Positions 6,747 to 14,879 are shown, counted from the stretch's first letter. The stretch is 39,062 nt of DNA from Clostridiaceae bacterium OM02-2AC (GCA_003481775.1 QULU01000042.1:1794-40855), one strand, 5' to 3'. The notes: a model not told the origin generated them from the letters alone. Made by a program: numbers and translations.

Positions 6747-8330
6747 ATGTCGAAAATTAAGAGGAATGGAACAAAGCCGCAAGTATTATCTGCCAGAGAA
6801 GCAGTCGCATATATTGCGGATCAGGATACGGTAGCAATTTCCGGTGCAGGCGGTGGAATCGTTGATCCTTATGCACTGATCAACGCATTGCATGAGCGGT
6901 ATGTGGAAACCGGTTGTCCGAAAAATTTAACACTGTGGCATTCAACAGGGCTTGGAGATAGAAATGATCGAGGGATGTCACCCCTGGCGTTAGAGGGGCT
7001 GGTAAAGCGTGTCATTGGCGGACACTGGGGACAGTCACCAAGACTTGCGGAAATGGCAAGCGCAAACAAAATAGAGGCATATAATTTCCCGCAGGGCATC
7101 ATGGCACAGCTCGCAAGAACGGCTGCGGCAGGACAGCCGGGAATTCTCAGCCATGTGGGACTGGGGACGTTCATTGATCCCAGAGTGCATGGTGGTAAGC
7201 TGAATGAAGTGACGAAGGAAGATTTGATCAAGGTTATGAACGTGGATGGTAAGGAATGGCTGTATTACCCGGTTGTTCCTTTGGATGTTTGTCTGATTCG
7301 TGCAACAACTGCGGATACAGAGGGCTACGCATCCATGGAGGATGAAATCACCTATATTGATGTACTCCAGCTTGCTCAGGCGGTACACAATAACGGTGGA
7401 ACGGTAATCCTGCAGGTAAAACGGCTGGTAAAAGCTGGTACCCTGCATCCGAAAAGTGTGAAAATTCCGGGCTTCCTTGTGGATGCGATTGTCGTTGAGG
7501 AGAAGCAGGAACAGCTATATAACGGTTCAGACAGATTCTTTGCGGGAGATTATATTGCCGATGACAGCGCAATAACAATGCTGCCGCTGGATCAGCGAAA
7601 GGTTGTCGCAAGAAGAGCATTGATGGAGGTTCGTCCCGGTTACGTTGGAAATGTCGGTGTCGGTATTGCGGATGGAATCGGAAATGTAGCACGGGAAGAG
7701 GGCGTACAGGATGCCTTTACCTTGACCGTGGAAACCGGTCCGGTAGGAGGTGCTACGGCACAGGGAATCTTCTTTGGCGCAACTGTCAATGCAAGAGCAG
7801 TCATGGACATGCCTGCACAGTTTGACTTCTACGACGGCGGCGGTCTGGATGTGGCATTTTTATCCTTTGCGGAACTGGATGAGAACGGGGATGTGAATGT
7901 TCACCACTTTAATGGAAAAATCATGGGAACTGGCGGCTTCGTCAATATCGTTGCAGGAAGTAAAAAGGTGGTACTGTGCGGAACACTGCGTGCCGGAAAG
8001 CTGATTACAGAAGTCAGGGATGGAACGATAACAATCCAGCAGGAAGGAAAGTTTGAAAAGCTGATCAAGAACGTAAGCTCCGTTACCTTCTCCGCAAAAC
8101 AGGCGGAAAAACAGAAGCAGGAGGTTATTTATATAACAGAACGTGCAGTGTTCAAGCTGTTGAACGGTAAGGTTGTTCTTACAGAAATCGCTCCGGGAAT
8201 CGATGTACAAAAGGATGTTATCGATCAGATGGGCTTTGTACCTGAAATTGCAGAGGATCTGAAAGAAATGGATGCACGTATTTTCAGGGAAGAGAAAATG
8301 AATATCTATAACGAATTTATCAATCAGTAA
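6747..8330 (+). CDS. YdiF-type acyl-CoA:acetate CoA-transferase
   Basis: A 527-residue family I CoA-transferase with both halves fused, the size of YdiF and of acetyl-CoA:acetoacetate transferases. The first half has ISGAGGGIVDPYALINAL and FPQGIMAQLARTAAAGQPG; the second half carries the active-site segment TLTVETGPVGGATAQG, placing the catalytic glutamate, which forms the thioester intermediate, at Glu329, then FDFYDGGGLDVAFL. The enzyme swaps CoA between an acyl-CoA donor and a carboxylic acid, so it probably activates the acid substrate of this operon. The ribosome-binding site is AGAGGAAAGG. The spacing to the next gene, 133 bases, is longer than elsewhere in the operon. Confidence 0.92.
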   Translation: MSKIKRNGTKPQVLSAREAVAYIADQDTVAISGAGGGIVDPYALINALHERYVETGCPKNLTLWHSTGLGDRNDRGMSPLALEGLVKRVIGGHWGQSPRLAEMASANKIEAYNFPQGIMAQLARTAAAGQPGILSHVGLGTFIDPRVHGGKLNEVTKEDLIKVMNVDGKEWLYYPVVPLDVCLIRATTADTEGYASMEDEITYIDVLQLAQAVHNNGGTVILQVKRLVKAGTLHPKSVKIPGFLVDAIVVEEKQEQLYNGSDRFFAGDYIADDSAITMLPLDQRKVVARRALMEVRPGYVGNVGVGIADGIGNVAREEGVQDAFTLTVETGPVGGATAQGIFFGATVNARAVMDMPAQFDFYDGGGLDVAFLSFAELDENGDVNVHHFNGKIMGTGGFVNIVAGSKKVVLCGTLRAGKLITEVRDGTITIQQEGKFEKLIKNVSSVTFSAKQAEKQKQEVIYITERAVFKLLNGKVVLTEIAPGIDVQKDVIDQMGFVPEIAEDLKEMDARIFREEKMNIYNEFINQ

Positions 8331-8363
8331 ATGTAAAAAAGGCTGAATGAAACCAAGCATGAT

Positions 8364-8395
8364 GGCAGCTGAGGGTCGATAGGAAGGCAGCTGCC
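8364..8395. repeat. Inverted repeat between CoA-transferase and MaoC-like genes
   Basis: GGCAGCTG (8364-8371) pairs with CAGCTGCC (8388-8395) around a 16-base loop. No T-run follows, so it is not an intrinsic terminator; it could stabilise or mark a processing point in the mRNA and uncouple expression of the first gene from the other four. This role is inference. Confidence 0.35.
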
Positions 8396-8463
8396 GTAAG
8401 AAGTCTTTGCTTATCGAACATATGGATGAAGGAATACTTATAAACCAATAAAGGAGAAAAAAC

Positions 8464-8922
8464 ATGGCAGAAAAAAAAGAAATCACGAAAGTGGACATCC
8501 CTTTAAAGATAGGGGATAGCGCAGTATTTGAAAAAACGATTACAGAAACAGATGTTGTATTATTCGGAGGTCTGACCGGCGATTACAGCCAGATGCATTT
8601 CAATGAGGAGTACATGAAGAAAACGATGTATGGCACAAGAATTGCTCACGGTATCTTAACCTTCGCAATCGGATGTACTGCTTCAACGAAAATTCAGGAG
8701 CAGGTGAAGTCACCGGTTCCTTCCGCATCCTATGGCTACGATAAGCTGCGCTTCATCAACCCTGTGTATTTCGGAGATACACTGACCTGCAGATACACGG
8801 TTGACAGAATCGAGGAGGAAACGAATAAAACATATTCAAAATTAGAGATTTTCAATCAAAAGGGAGAAATCGTTGTATTCGCTATCCATATCCTGAAGTT
8901 TTTCCCTTTGGAAGATAAGTAA
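8464..8922 (+). CDS. MaoC-like (R)-specific enoyl-CoA hydratase/dehydratase
   Basis: A 152-residue single hot-dog-fold protein. LTGDYSQMHFNEEYMKKTMY with GTRIAHGILT gives the hydratase 2 motif, with the catalytic pair Asp40 and His45 at the spacing known from PhaJ (D-x4-H). Such enzymes hydrate trans-2-enoyl-CoA to (R)-3-hydroxyacyl-CoA or the reverse. Preceded by AAAGGAGAAAA and four codons' distance from the next gene's ribosome-binding site. With the CoA-transferase it suggests that the pathway handles a CoA thioester with a beta-hydroxyl group; the actual acyl group is unknown. Confidence 0.9.
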   Translation: MAEKKEITKVDIPLKIGDSAVFEKTITETDVVLFGGLTGDYSQMHFNEEYMKKTMYGTRIAHGILTFAIGCTASTKIQEQVKSPVPSASYGYDKLRFINPVYFGDTLTCRYTVDRIEEETNKTYSKLEIFNQKGEIVVFAIHILKFFPLEDK

Positions 8923-8940
8923 TCGATGGAGGCTGTGAAT

Positions 8941-9897
8941 ATGAAAATTGTAATGTTAGGAGCCGGAGCTTTGGGTTCTACGATTGGCGGAACTCTGGCT
9001 ATGGGCGGCAACGATGTATATTTTGTGGATATGTGGCAGGAGCATGTGGATTTCATCAACAAAAACGGCTTACATATGACAAATGAGAAGGAAGACTGGT
9101 ATGTTACAGTGGATGCCAGAACCGCTGCCGATACGATTGGTGAGGCTGATCTGGTCATCGTACTTGTTAAATCATTTGCCACGAAACAGGCGGTAGAGCA
9201 GTTAAAGCAGACAAATGTCATCGGAAAGAACACATTGGTGATGTCCTTACAAAACGGTTTGGGAAATGAAGAAACGATTGCTTCTGTCATCGGCTCTGAA
9301 AATGTTATCAGTGGTAAGACGTATGTTGGCGGCAGACTGATACAGGCAGGCTATATTTCCGCCGGTGTACAGGGTAAGTGGACATACATTGGTGAATTGA
9401 ACGGGAAAATCACAGACCGTATTCAAACTGTCTGCAAAGTATTCAATGATGCAGGCCTGCTGTGTGAGGTAAGCGATAATATCAAGGGACTGATCTGGGA
9501 TAAACTGCTGATCAATGTTGCGGCAGGGGCATTGTGTGGAATCACACGATTACCTTACGGTCCGTTGTATGAAGAGGATTATATAAAGGATGTGGCGGTA
9601 GCCGCGATTCGCGAGGGTATTTTGGTAGCCAAGGCAGCCGGTGTAGTATTGAAAAGTGAAGATCCGGAATATCCGTGGTATGCCGCAAGTGAAGGATTGC
9701 CGGGAACCTTTAAAACCTCGATCCTGCAATCTTTGGAATTGAAGCGCCCGACAGAAATTGATTTCATCAATGGTTCCATTGTGGAATGGGGTAAAAAATA
9801 CGGTATCGAAACACCGGTGAATCAAACACTGGTAGCTTGTGTAAAAGGGATTGAAAAGTATATCTTAGCGTATGAACCATCTCTGAAAAAGGGGTAG
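8941..9897 (+). CDS. Ketopantoate reductase family (ApbA/PanE-like) oxidoreductase
   Basis: 318 residues with an N-terminal Rossmann fold (MKIVMLGAGALGSTIGG, the GxGxxG NADP-binding motif), the ApbA middle segment VKSFATKQAVEQL and SLQNGLGNEETI, and a helical C-terminal domain (KLLINVAAGALCGITRLPYG). PanE reduces 2-dehydropantoate with NADPH, but many paralogues in catabolic operons act on other 2-keto or 2-hydroxy acids. I use the ATG at 8941 with GGAGG seven bases upstream (8929-8933); the frame also extends to 8926 without a site. Its operon lacks panB, panC or panD, so a biosynthetic role is unlikely. Confidence 0.85.
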   Translation: MKIVMLGAGALGSTIGGTLAMGGNDVYFVDMWQEHVDFINKNGLHMTNEKEDWYVTVDARTAADTIGEADLVIVLVKSFATKQAVEQLKQTNVIGKNTLVMSLQNGLGNEETIASVIGSENVISGKTYVGGRLIQAGYISAGVQGKWTYIGELNGKITDRIQTVCKVFNDAGLLCEVSDNIKGLIWDKLLINVAAGALCGITRLPYGPLYEEDYIKDVAVAAIREGILVAKAAGVVLKSEDPEYPWYAASEGLPGTFKTSILQSLELKRPTEIDFINGSIVEWGKKYGIETPVNQTLVACVKGIEKYILAYEPSLKKG

Positions 9898-9901
9898 TGC
9901 T

Positions 9902-10276
9902 ATGGCAACATATGTAGAGCATACGGCATGTAGAGTGAAGGATCTGGATTGGTGTGTAAAGTTTTTTACTGAAGTATTTGATATGCCTGTCAGACTGTCT
10001 TTGGGTGAAAAACCGAATCGAAAGATATGGCTGCATGCCGGACTTCAATTCAATGAGGATATGGCCTTTGATGAAAAGGAAGGCAGACTGGACCACATAG
10101 CTTTGATGACCACAGACTATGACAACGTTCATCAGCAATGCCTTGCATGGGGCTGTGTTATGCTTCCGACAGGGGATAACTGGCTGAAAATGCCAAACGG
10201 AATCGTAATTGAACTGAAACGAGGAAACAATGAGGTTCTTCATACAATAATCAGTCAAAAGCCGTGGGTAGATTAG
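9902..10276 (+). CDS. VOC-superfamily (glyoxalase-like) protein
   Basis: A 124-residue protein with a single vicinal-oxygen-chelate domain: YVEHTACRVKDLDWCVKFFT at the start, RLDHIALMTTDYDNVHQQC in the second beta-alpha module, and GIVIELKRG near the end supplying the usual Glu metal ligand; His7 and the His in RLDHIA are likely metal ligands. Members include glyoxalases, methylmalonyl-CoA epimerases, dioxygenases and binding proteins, so the reaction cannot be named. It starts four bases after the previous stop and is followed by the dehydroquinase gene after 11 bases. Confidence 0.8.
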   Translation: MATYVEHTACRVKDLDWCVKFFTEVFDMPVRLSLGEKPNRKIWLHAGLQFNEDMAFDEKEGRLDHIALMTTDYDNVHQQCLAWGCVMLPTGDNWLKMPNGIVIELKRGNNEVLHTIISQKPWVD

Positions 10277-10287
10277 GAGAAGAGAAT

Positions 10288-10758
10288 ATGCGAAAATTAG
10301 TAATTGTAAACGGACCGAATAATAATTTTTATGGAATACGAAACAAAGGCCAGTATGGCAATCAGTTATACGCCGATTTGATTGAAGAGCTGAAAGAATA
10401 TGGAGCATCCATCGGCTTTGCGGTAGATGCATTTCAAAATAACGGGGAAGGAGCTATGATCGATTACTTCCAGAGCTTATATTTTGAAGCGGAAGAAAGC
10501 GGATGTAAGATTCCGATGGTGCTGAATCCAGGTGCGTTCACGCATTACAGCTATGCGATTAAGGATGCGCTGGAATCTGTCCATACGCTGGTACCGGCGA
10601 TTGAGGTGCATATGTCGAATATCCATGGGCGCGATGATTTCCGTCATATCTCTGTGACGGCCTCTGAATGTCTGGGACAAATTTCAGGAATGGGCAAGCA
10701 CAGCTATAAAATCGCTATGGAGGCATTTAAGCAGATGATCGAGGAAGGGCAGCTGTAG
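10288..10758 (+). CDS. Type II 3-dehydroquinate dehydratase-like enzyme
   Basis: 156 residues, the size of AroQ. The motifs of type II dehydroquinase are in order: NGPNNNFYGIRNKGQYG with the catalytic Arg and Tyr of the mobile lid, FQNNGEGAMIDYFQ, NPGAFTHYSYAIKDAL, EVHMSNIHGRDDFRHIS with the catalytic His and substrate-binding Arg. It differs from common AroQ at NGPNLN (here NGPNNN) and in the lid. Type II enzymes serve the shikimate pathway or quinate catabolism. Being last in an AraC-controlled catabolic operon away from other aro genes favours quinate-like breakdown or a related dehydration. The start at 10288 follows AGGAGAAG. Confidence 0.85.
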   Translation: MRKLVIVNGPNNNFYGIRNKGQYGNQLYADLIEELKEYGASIGFAVDAFQNNGEGAMIDYFQSLYFEAEESGCKIPMVLNPGAFTHYSYAIKDALESVHTLVPAIEVHMSNIHGRDDFRHISVTASECLGQISGMGKHSYKIAMEAFKQMIEEGQL

Positions 10759-10870
10759 ATCGCTTTTGTACAGCTTCAAGATGCTGTGCATACGGAGTGA
10801 GCTGATCGTAATCGAAAAGAGGTACTTGATGAAAGGTGATATTCACCTGGAATTGAAAAACATAAGCAGG

Positions 10871-10915
10871 AGGTTTCAGTATAGTGGCATGCCATTATGC
10901 TTGAAATCTCTTTTT
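10871..10915 (+). terminator. Strong terminator of the CoA-transferase operon
   Basis: A stem of about 17 base pairs (10871-10887 with 10892-10909, one bulged T) closes on the four-base loop CATG and is followed by CTTTTT. It ends the operon 113 bases after the dehydroquinase stop. Confidence 0.88.
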
Positions 10916-11333
10916 GTATGATATAAGCAGGTAGAGTACCTACTGCTAATCAATAGTAAGCAATTAACAAGTAGTTTCTTAACTCGTCAGAATCGATGAT
11001 ACCCAACTTTATTTTATTTGCCATCTATGGCATTATCATCAAAATTATTGTAATAGTATACAGTCTGAAATACACGATCTGCAGGACATCTTTGATGGTA
11101 TTGTCTTAAGGGACCAGGTATAAGCGATTCCTGAATTACCAAATACTTGAGGCATTACAGAAAACACGCTTTTTCTCTATGAAAATTTGCGTGCTTTTAC
11201 TATCTTGTGCCATTATCACAGCCTCATATTGAAGTAAGACGTAAAGTGGATCAAGAATCACTTTTTTATATACGAGACTACTGATAGGCAGCATGTATAG
11301 ATTATTAAAGTCTGTACGAAAACAGCAATTAGA
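10916..11333. other. Gene-free region between operon and repeat cassette
   Basis: About 420 AT-rich bases without a plausible gene on either strand. A stem AAAACACGC (from 11161) with GCGTGC-TTTT about 20 bases later could act as a weak bidirectional terminator. No repeats shared with the flanking cassette were seen here. Confidence 0.4.
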
Positions 11334-11813
11334 AGTAGGGCGTTTTTATTTTATGTTGAAATAAAATGTGCTTCTACTTGTATACTATCAAATCAATAAG
11401 AATATTTTTATATTCACTGTTGTATCCTTTTCACAGGACGTATATACTTCCAGCAGCGCTCCGCTGAAAGTAAAAGTACAGCATTCTACCGGCGGTATCG
11501 TCAAAGCGGTAACCGGTATTTGTAAAATCAAATGCAGTCATCGCTTCCTCCATCCTATGCTCAACACTTCTATTCTCCTGCTCATAATCAAATGGCCCGT
11601 GTTCAAACACAAGATACTCTGCTTCCGCAATATCAAGCAGCTGCATATTAGGCGGTACATCTCCGGTATAATGAATAGGAAGACGGACACCATAACACCC
11701 TGTCCGCAGGTATCCCCAGTCACACAATCTGCCGTTTTGATCGTTGCGATAGGCCATGACCTAACCGCCTCCGATGTTGATGTCATTCCCGCCGCTATCA
11801 TCGAGCTTTCCTT
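11334..11813. repeat. Direct repeat, left copy (of 13741-14220)
   Basis: About 480 bp repeated 2407 bp to the right without insertions or deletions. I find differences only near the two ends (for example G/A at 11342, C/T near 11760); the core from about 11390 to 11758 appears identical. It carries the 3' part and downstream hairpin of an AraC/GyrI-like gene. Together with the right copy it brackets the AlbA_2 gene. Confidence 0.9.
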
Positions 11814-11846
11814 AAACTTTCACTCATTTTTTTATGCAGAGTTGCC
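11431..11846 (-). pseudogene. Decayed left copy of the AraC/GyrI-like regulator
   Basis: The last 108 codons are identical in translation to the C-terminal GyrI-like domain of the intact gene at 13838-14794. Just upstream the reading frame has a TAG (11763-11761) where the intact gene has Gln. Beyond 11813 the match jumps: TCCTTAAACTTTC near 11808-11821 corresponds to 14649-14661, and CTCAT followed by TTTTTATGCAG near 11823 corresponds to about 14726-14743. The copy therefore seems to have lost two internal segments, including the DNA-binding domain. It should be non-functional. Confidence 0.8.
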
Positions 11847-12026
11847 TTAGTAGTATACTATTTTTTAATTAAATTTCTTATAGATACCTTTTTTTAGAGC
11901 TATATCAAATTCTGCTTGTACTTAAGAATAATTGCAGACAACAATCAGTCATTTCTTTCATGGTTTGTTGAATTCATTCCGCAGATATATCAAATAATCA
12001 ATTTCATGATATAAAATCATTGAGCT

Positions 12027-13544
12027 TTATTGTATATCTATACTTTTGGCGTTATAACTAACTGTCCTACGTGAACCTTTCTTTTGAATTAAATCTAAAG
12101 CTATTAGTTTATCTAAATATCGATCCAAGCTAGTTAAAGGAATTTTTGTTTTTTCGAAGATTTTCTTTCTATTAAGATTAGGAAATTCTCTTATAACATT
12201 TAAAACCATCTGTTCTTTTACATTTAACATATGGTTTGGCTTTTCTAATGCCCCACTTAATGCCCCACTTAATGCCCCACTTAATGCCCCATGCTCTTTC
12301 TTTACAATCCATAACTTGAGATTAGTAGTTCTCATGTCTTGGTTTTCATATAACTCAGGCACTTGAAAGCCTTCAGCTCTGGAGGGGGCTAATATTTTGT
12401 CATAACCAGATCCTGCACTTTCTCCAAATCCAATAAACCTGAAAAGTTTTTGTAATGTGATATTTCTAGTAACAGATACTCCACCTTGATAAATTTGTTC
12501 AATAGGTATTCTCAGTAATCCTGGATTAGAATAAGAAATAAAATTTTCTTTTTTAATAACCAATATTGAGCAGCTTTCTTCTTTGAAATCAGCATGTATT
12601 ACTGAATTAACTAACGCTTCTCTAGTAGCTACATGCAGTTTTGTTTCGTCATTTCTTTGTAATGAATTTTTCATTTGAAATGGTACGGGGAACTCAGAAA
12701 TAAGTTTAGGATACACTTTTGTAATGAAATTATATAGGTTTTTCTCCCATAAACCATTTTCTATTATTCGATCACTCCAACGCATATCACCAAACAAATT
12801 GGTTTCATCTCTATAATCCAGATTGACATTATGGAAAATTTCATTAAATGTTTCGGTTTTTCCAAACATCAAAACGCCTGCTGATGTAATTCCCTCAATA
12901 TTTCTTTTTTTATCAATGCGGTATGCACCCATTTTTGTTAGAAAGTCTTTATCCGATAATTCTTCATAAATATGTCCTTCATTATTATTTCTAAATCGTG
13001 TCCTATACACTGCAATTGTGTTTTTATCAAGGTCGTCAATATCTAACCATTCGATTATCTCATTATCGCCAGCATCATGAAAAGAGTCACGGATCATTGA
13101 GTTTACAGATTCCTTAGTACATCTATAATCTCCTTCAAAATTTCTTTTAAATGTACCAGCATAAGGATTCCCGCCTATATAAATAGGTTTTTGATTATAC
13201 AAGGCTCTTGGTATATGCATAATAACAAGCTCTACGCCCTGAACTGTCAATGAATAAATATCTGCATCCTTTAAAATATTTCTATTTACTTTGCCGGAAT
13301 TTATCGTATTCCAAAAATCAGAAATAATGGTATTTGCATTTTCTACTCCACTTATTTCATATTTGACTGCCATACCTTCTTTTATTTCTTTTACTCCTAA
13401 AATGATTATACCACCATTGGTATTCGCAAAAGAAGAATATGTTTCATATATACTCTTAGGCACTCCTCTTTTTGCTTCTTTAAATTCAATATCTACTTTT
13501 TCTTTTTTATCTAATATATTTAACAGATCTTTCTCTGAAAGCAT
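12027..13544 (-). CDS. AlbA_2/HATPase (Schlafen-like, RecG-related) transcriptional regulator
   Basis: 505 residues. The N-terminal AlbA_2 (AAA_4) domain shows VDIEFKEAKRGVPKSIYETY and SFANTNGGIIILGVKE; the middle has the HATPase_c_4 module (VATREALVNSVIHADFKE, GFGESAGSGYDKI); the end is a winged helix (LNRKKIFEKTKIPLTSLDRYL). A linker of GALS repeats joins the last two. Such proteins are thought to be ATP-binding DNA-binding regulators; some sit in defence islands. I chose ATG 13544 with AGGTGG eight bases upstream; a GTG four codons earlier leaves no room for a site. The gene is clearly AT-richer than its neighbours and lies between long direct repeats, suggesting acquisition. Function in this strain is unknown. 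Confidence 0.85.
   Translation of the reverse strand: MLSEKDLLNILDKKEKVDIEFKEAKRGVPKSIYETYSSFANTNGGIIILGVKEIKEGMAVKYEISGVENANTIISDFWNTINSGKVNRNILKDADIYSLTVQGVELVIMHIPRALYNQKPIYIGGNPYAGTFKRNFEGDYRCTKESVNSMIRDSFHDAGDNEIIEWLDIDDLDKNTIAVYRTRFRNNNEGHIYEELSDKDFLTKMGAYRIDKKRNIEGITSAGVLMFGKTETFNEIFHNVNLDYRDETNLFGDMRWSDRIIENGLWEKNLYNFITKVYPKLISEFPVPFQMKNSLQRNDETKLHVATREALVNSVIHADFKEESCSILVIKKENFISYSNPGLLRIPIEQIYQGGVSVTRNITLQKLFRFIGFGESAGSGYDKILAPSRAEGFQVPELYENQDMRTTNLKLWIVKKEHGALSGALSGALSGALEKPNHMLNVKEQMVLNVIREFPNLNRKKIFEKTKIPLTSLDRYLDKLIALDLIQKKGSRRTVSYNAKSIDIQ
12246..12290. repeat. 12-bp tandem repeat, about 3.75 units
   Basis: The unit TAATGCCCCACT occurs at 12246, 12258 and 12270, with a partial fourth from 12282. 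On the coding strand it encodes Gly-Ala-Leu-Ser repeats in the linker between the ATPase-like module and the winged helix. The unit is a multiple of three, so copy changes would lengthen or shorten the linker without a frameshift. Confidence 0.92.
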
Positions 13545-13577
13545 TTTTTCACCCACCTTTAAATGATTTTCACATTC

Positions 13578-13606
13578 ATTATACCTTTTCTATTGTGCAA
13601 AGGAAA
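13578..13606 (-). promoter_or_regulatory. Candidate promoter of the AlbA_2 gene
   Basis: On the minus strand TATAAT (13583-13578) lies 17 bases after TTTCCT (13606-13601), 34 bases before the ATG. The -35 is poor, the -10 perfect. Confidence 0.4.
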
Positions 13607-13740
13607 CAAAAGAATTCTATCTGTGAATAGCATATGCAAAGAAACGCTGATTCCTATCATATACCAGTCCATAATAGAGAGCGAGCATTTTTCATTACTT
13701 TTTGTGAAGGCTTAGCGTAGCAGCGCACAGCAATATAAAC

Positions 13741-14220
13741 AGTAGGGCATTTTTATTTTATATTGAAATAAAATGTGCTTCTACTCGTATACTATCAAAT
13801 CAATAAGAATATTTTTATATTCACTGTTGTATCCTTTTCACAGGACGTATATACTTCCAGCAGCGCTCCGCTGAAAGTAAAAGTACAGCATTCTACCGGC
13901 GGTATCGTCAAAGCGGTAACCGGTATTTGTAAAATCAAATGCAGTCATCGCTTCCTCCATCCTATGCTCAACACTTCTATTCTCCTGCTCATAATCAAAT
14001 GGCCCGTGTTCAAACACAAGATACTCTGCTTCCGCAATATCAAGCAGCTGCATATTAGGCGGTACATCTCCGGTATAATGAATAGGAAGACGGACACCAT
14101 AACACCCTGTCCGCAGGTATCCCCAGTCACACAATCTGCCGTTTTGATCGTTGCGATAGGCCATGATCTGACCGCCTCCGCTGTTGATGTCATTCCCACC
14201 GCTATCATCGAGCTTACCTT
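13741..14220. repeat. Direct repeat, right copy (of 11334-11813)
   Basis: Same sequence as 11334-11813 at an offset of 2407 bp. It comprises the 3' half of the intact AraC/GyrI-like gene and an imperfect hairpin downstream of it (AGTAGGGC with TTTTATTTT, pairing with AAATAAAA and GTGCTTCTACT) that probably ends its transcript. Confidence 0.9.
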
Positions 14221-14794
14221 TAATGCTATCCAATAGTCCGCAAATTGTATCCATATCCTGGCCCGGAATCTGATTTTGCTTCTGCCAGAAATCCCAGTAG
14301 CCGTTACTCTCCCGGTTTTCAATAAACAGAAACTTATGGGCGGGTATGGTCACAAAATAGGTCTTTACAGCTTTAGCGGAATTTATTTCTCCCAGCTCAT
14401 CCAGCCCCAGAAGGTAGCGGTCAAACGGATTGATTTTCGTACGTAGGACAACAGGTCCGGGCTGTTTGCGGTATGCGCTCGGTGTTCTACCATAAGCAGC
14501 TTTAAATGCTCTGGTAAACGCCTCATGAGAGGAAAATCCATAATCAAGAGCTATTTTCAATATGCCCTTCTCACTGTCCCGAACTTCTTTCAGGGCGAAG
14601 GCCAGCTTTCGCAATCGAATATATTCCCGAAGCTTCATACCGGATATCTCCTTAAACTTTCTAGTCATATAAAATTCCGAGTATCCCAGCTTCTGTGAAA
14701 GGGTGTGCAGTGTCAGGGCTTCATCCTCATAGCTTTTTATGCAGCTGTCAATCTCATCGACGATCATCTGAATCTGCTTTTGCCACTCATACAT
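13838..14794 (-). CDS. AraC-family regulator with GyrI-like effector domain
   Basis: 318 residues in the Rob/SoxS-like layout: N-terminal AraC double helix-turn-helix (LTLHTLSQKLGYSEFYMTRKF, then ILKIALDYGFSSHEAFTRAF and GRTPSAYRKQ), and a C-terminal GyrI-like/BmrR-type ligand domain from about residue 140 (TYFVTIPAHKFLFIENRES, GCYGVRLPIHYTGDVPPN, YLVFEHGPFD). Such regulators sense amphipathic or drug-like molecules. The ribosome-binding site GAGGTGA precedes the ATG by six bases. No target operon adjoins it. Its 3' half is duplicated to the left of the AlbA_2 gene. Confidence 0.9.
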   Translation of the reverse strand: MYEWQKQIQMIVDEIDSCIKSYEDEALTLHTLSQKLGYSEFYMTRKFKEISGMKLREYIRLRKLAFALKEVRDSEKGILKIALDYGFSSHEAFTRAFKAAYGRTPSAYRKQPGPVVLRTKINPFDRYLLGLDELGEINSAKAVKTYFVTIPAHKFLFIENRESNGYWDFWQKQNQIPGQDMDTICGLLDSIKGKLDDSGGNDINSGGGQIMAYRNDQNGRLCDWGYLRTGCYGVRLPIHYTGDVPPNMQLLDIAEAEYLVFEHGPFDYEQENRSVEHRMEEAMTAFDFTNTGYRFDDTAGRMLYFYFQRSAAGSIYVL

Positions 14795-14851
14795 GTTGCT
14801 TCACCTCATTTGTATACTGCTTCTATTATAAAGGAAAGATATGTGCAATGC

Positions 14852-14879
14852 TTGACATGACTTGCGATTTACATATATT
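14852..14879 (+). promoter_or_regulatory. Orphan sigma-A-like promoter pointing into gene-free DNA
   Basis: TTGACA (14852-14857), 16-base spacer, TATATT (14874-14879). It lies on the opposite strand just upstream of the AraC/GyrI-like gene and points right. No open reading frame with a ribosome-binding site follows, so it may drive a non-coding RNA or be fortuitous. Confidence 0.3.

Noticed and set aside
8941..9897. Assignment as panE of pantothenate biosynthesis
   Set aside because: No panB, panC or panD nearby, and the gene is part of a CoA-transferase/MaoC operon, so only the family name is given.
11368..11850. Plus-strand open frame of 160 codons in the left repeat, and its twin from 13775
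   Set aside because: It is antisense to the AraC/GyrI coding sequence, lacks a ribosome-binding site, and is duplicated only because the DNA is.
12246..12290. Tandem repeat considered as a CRISPR-like array
   Set aside because: Units are 12 bp with no spacers and are coding, in frame with the AlbA_2 protein.
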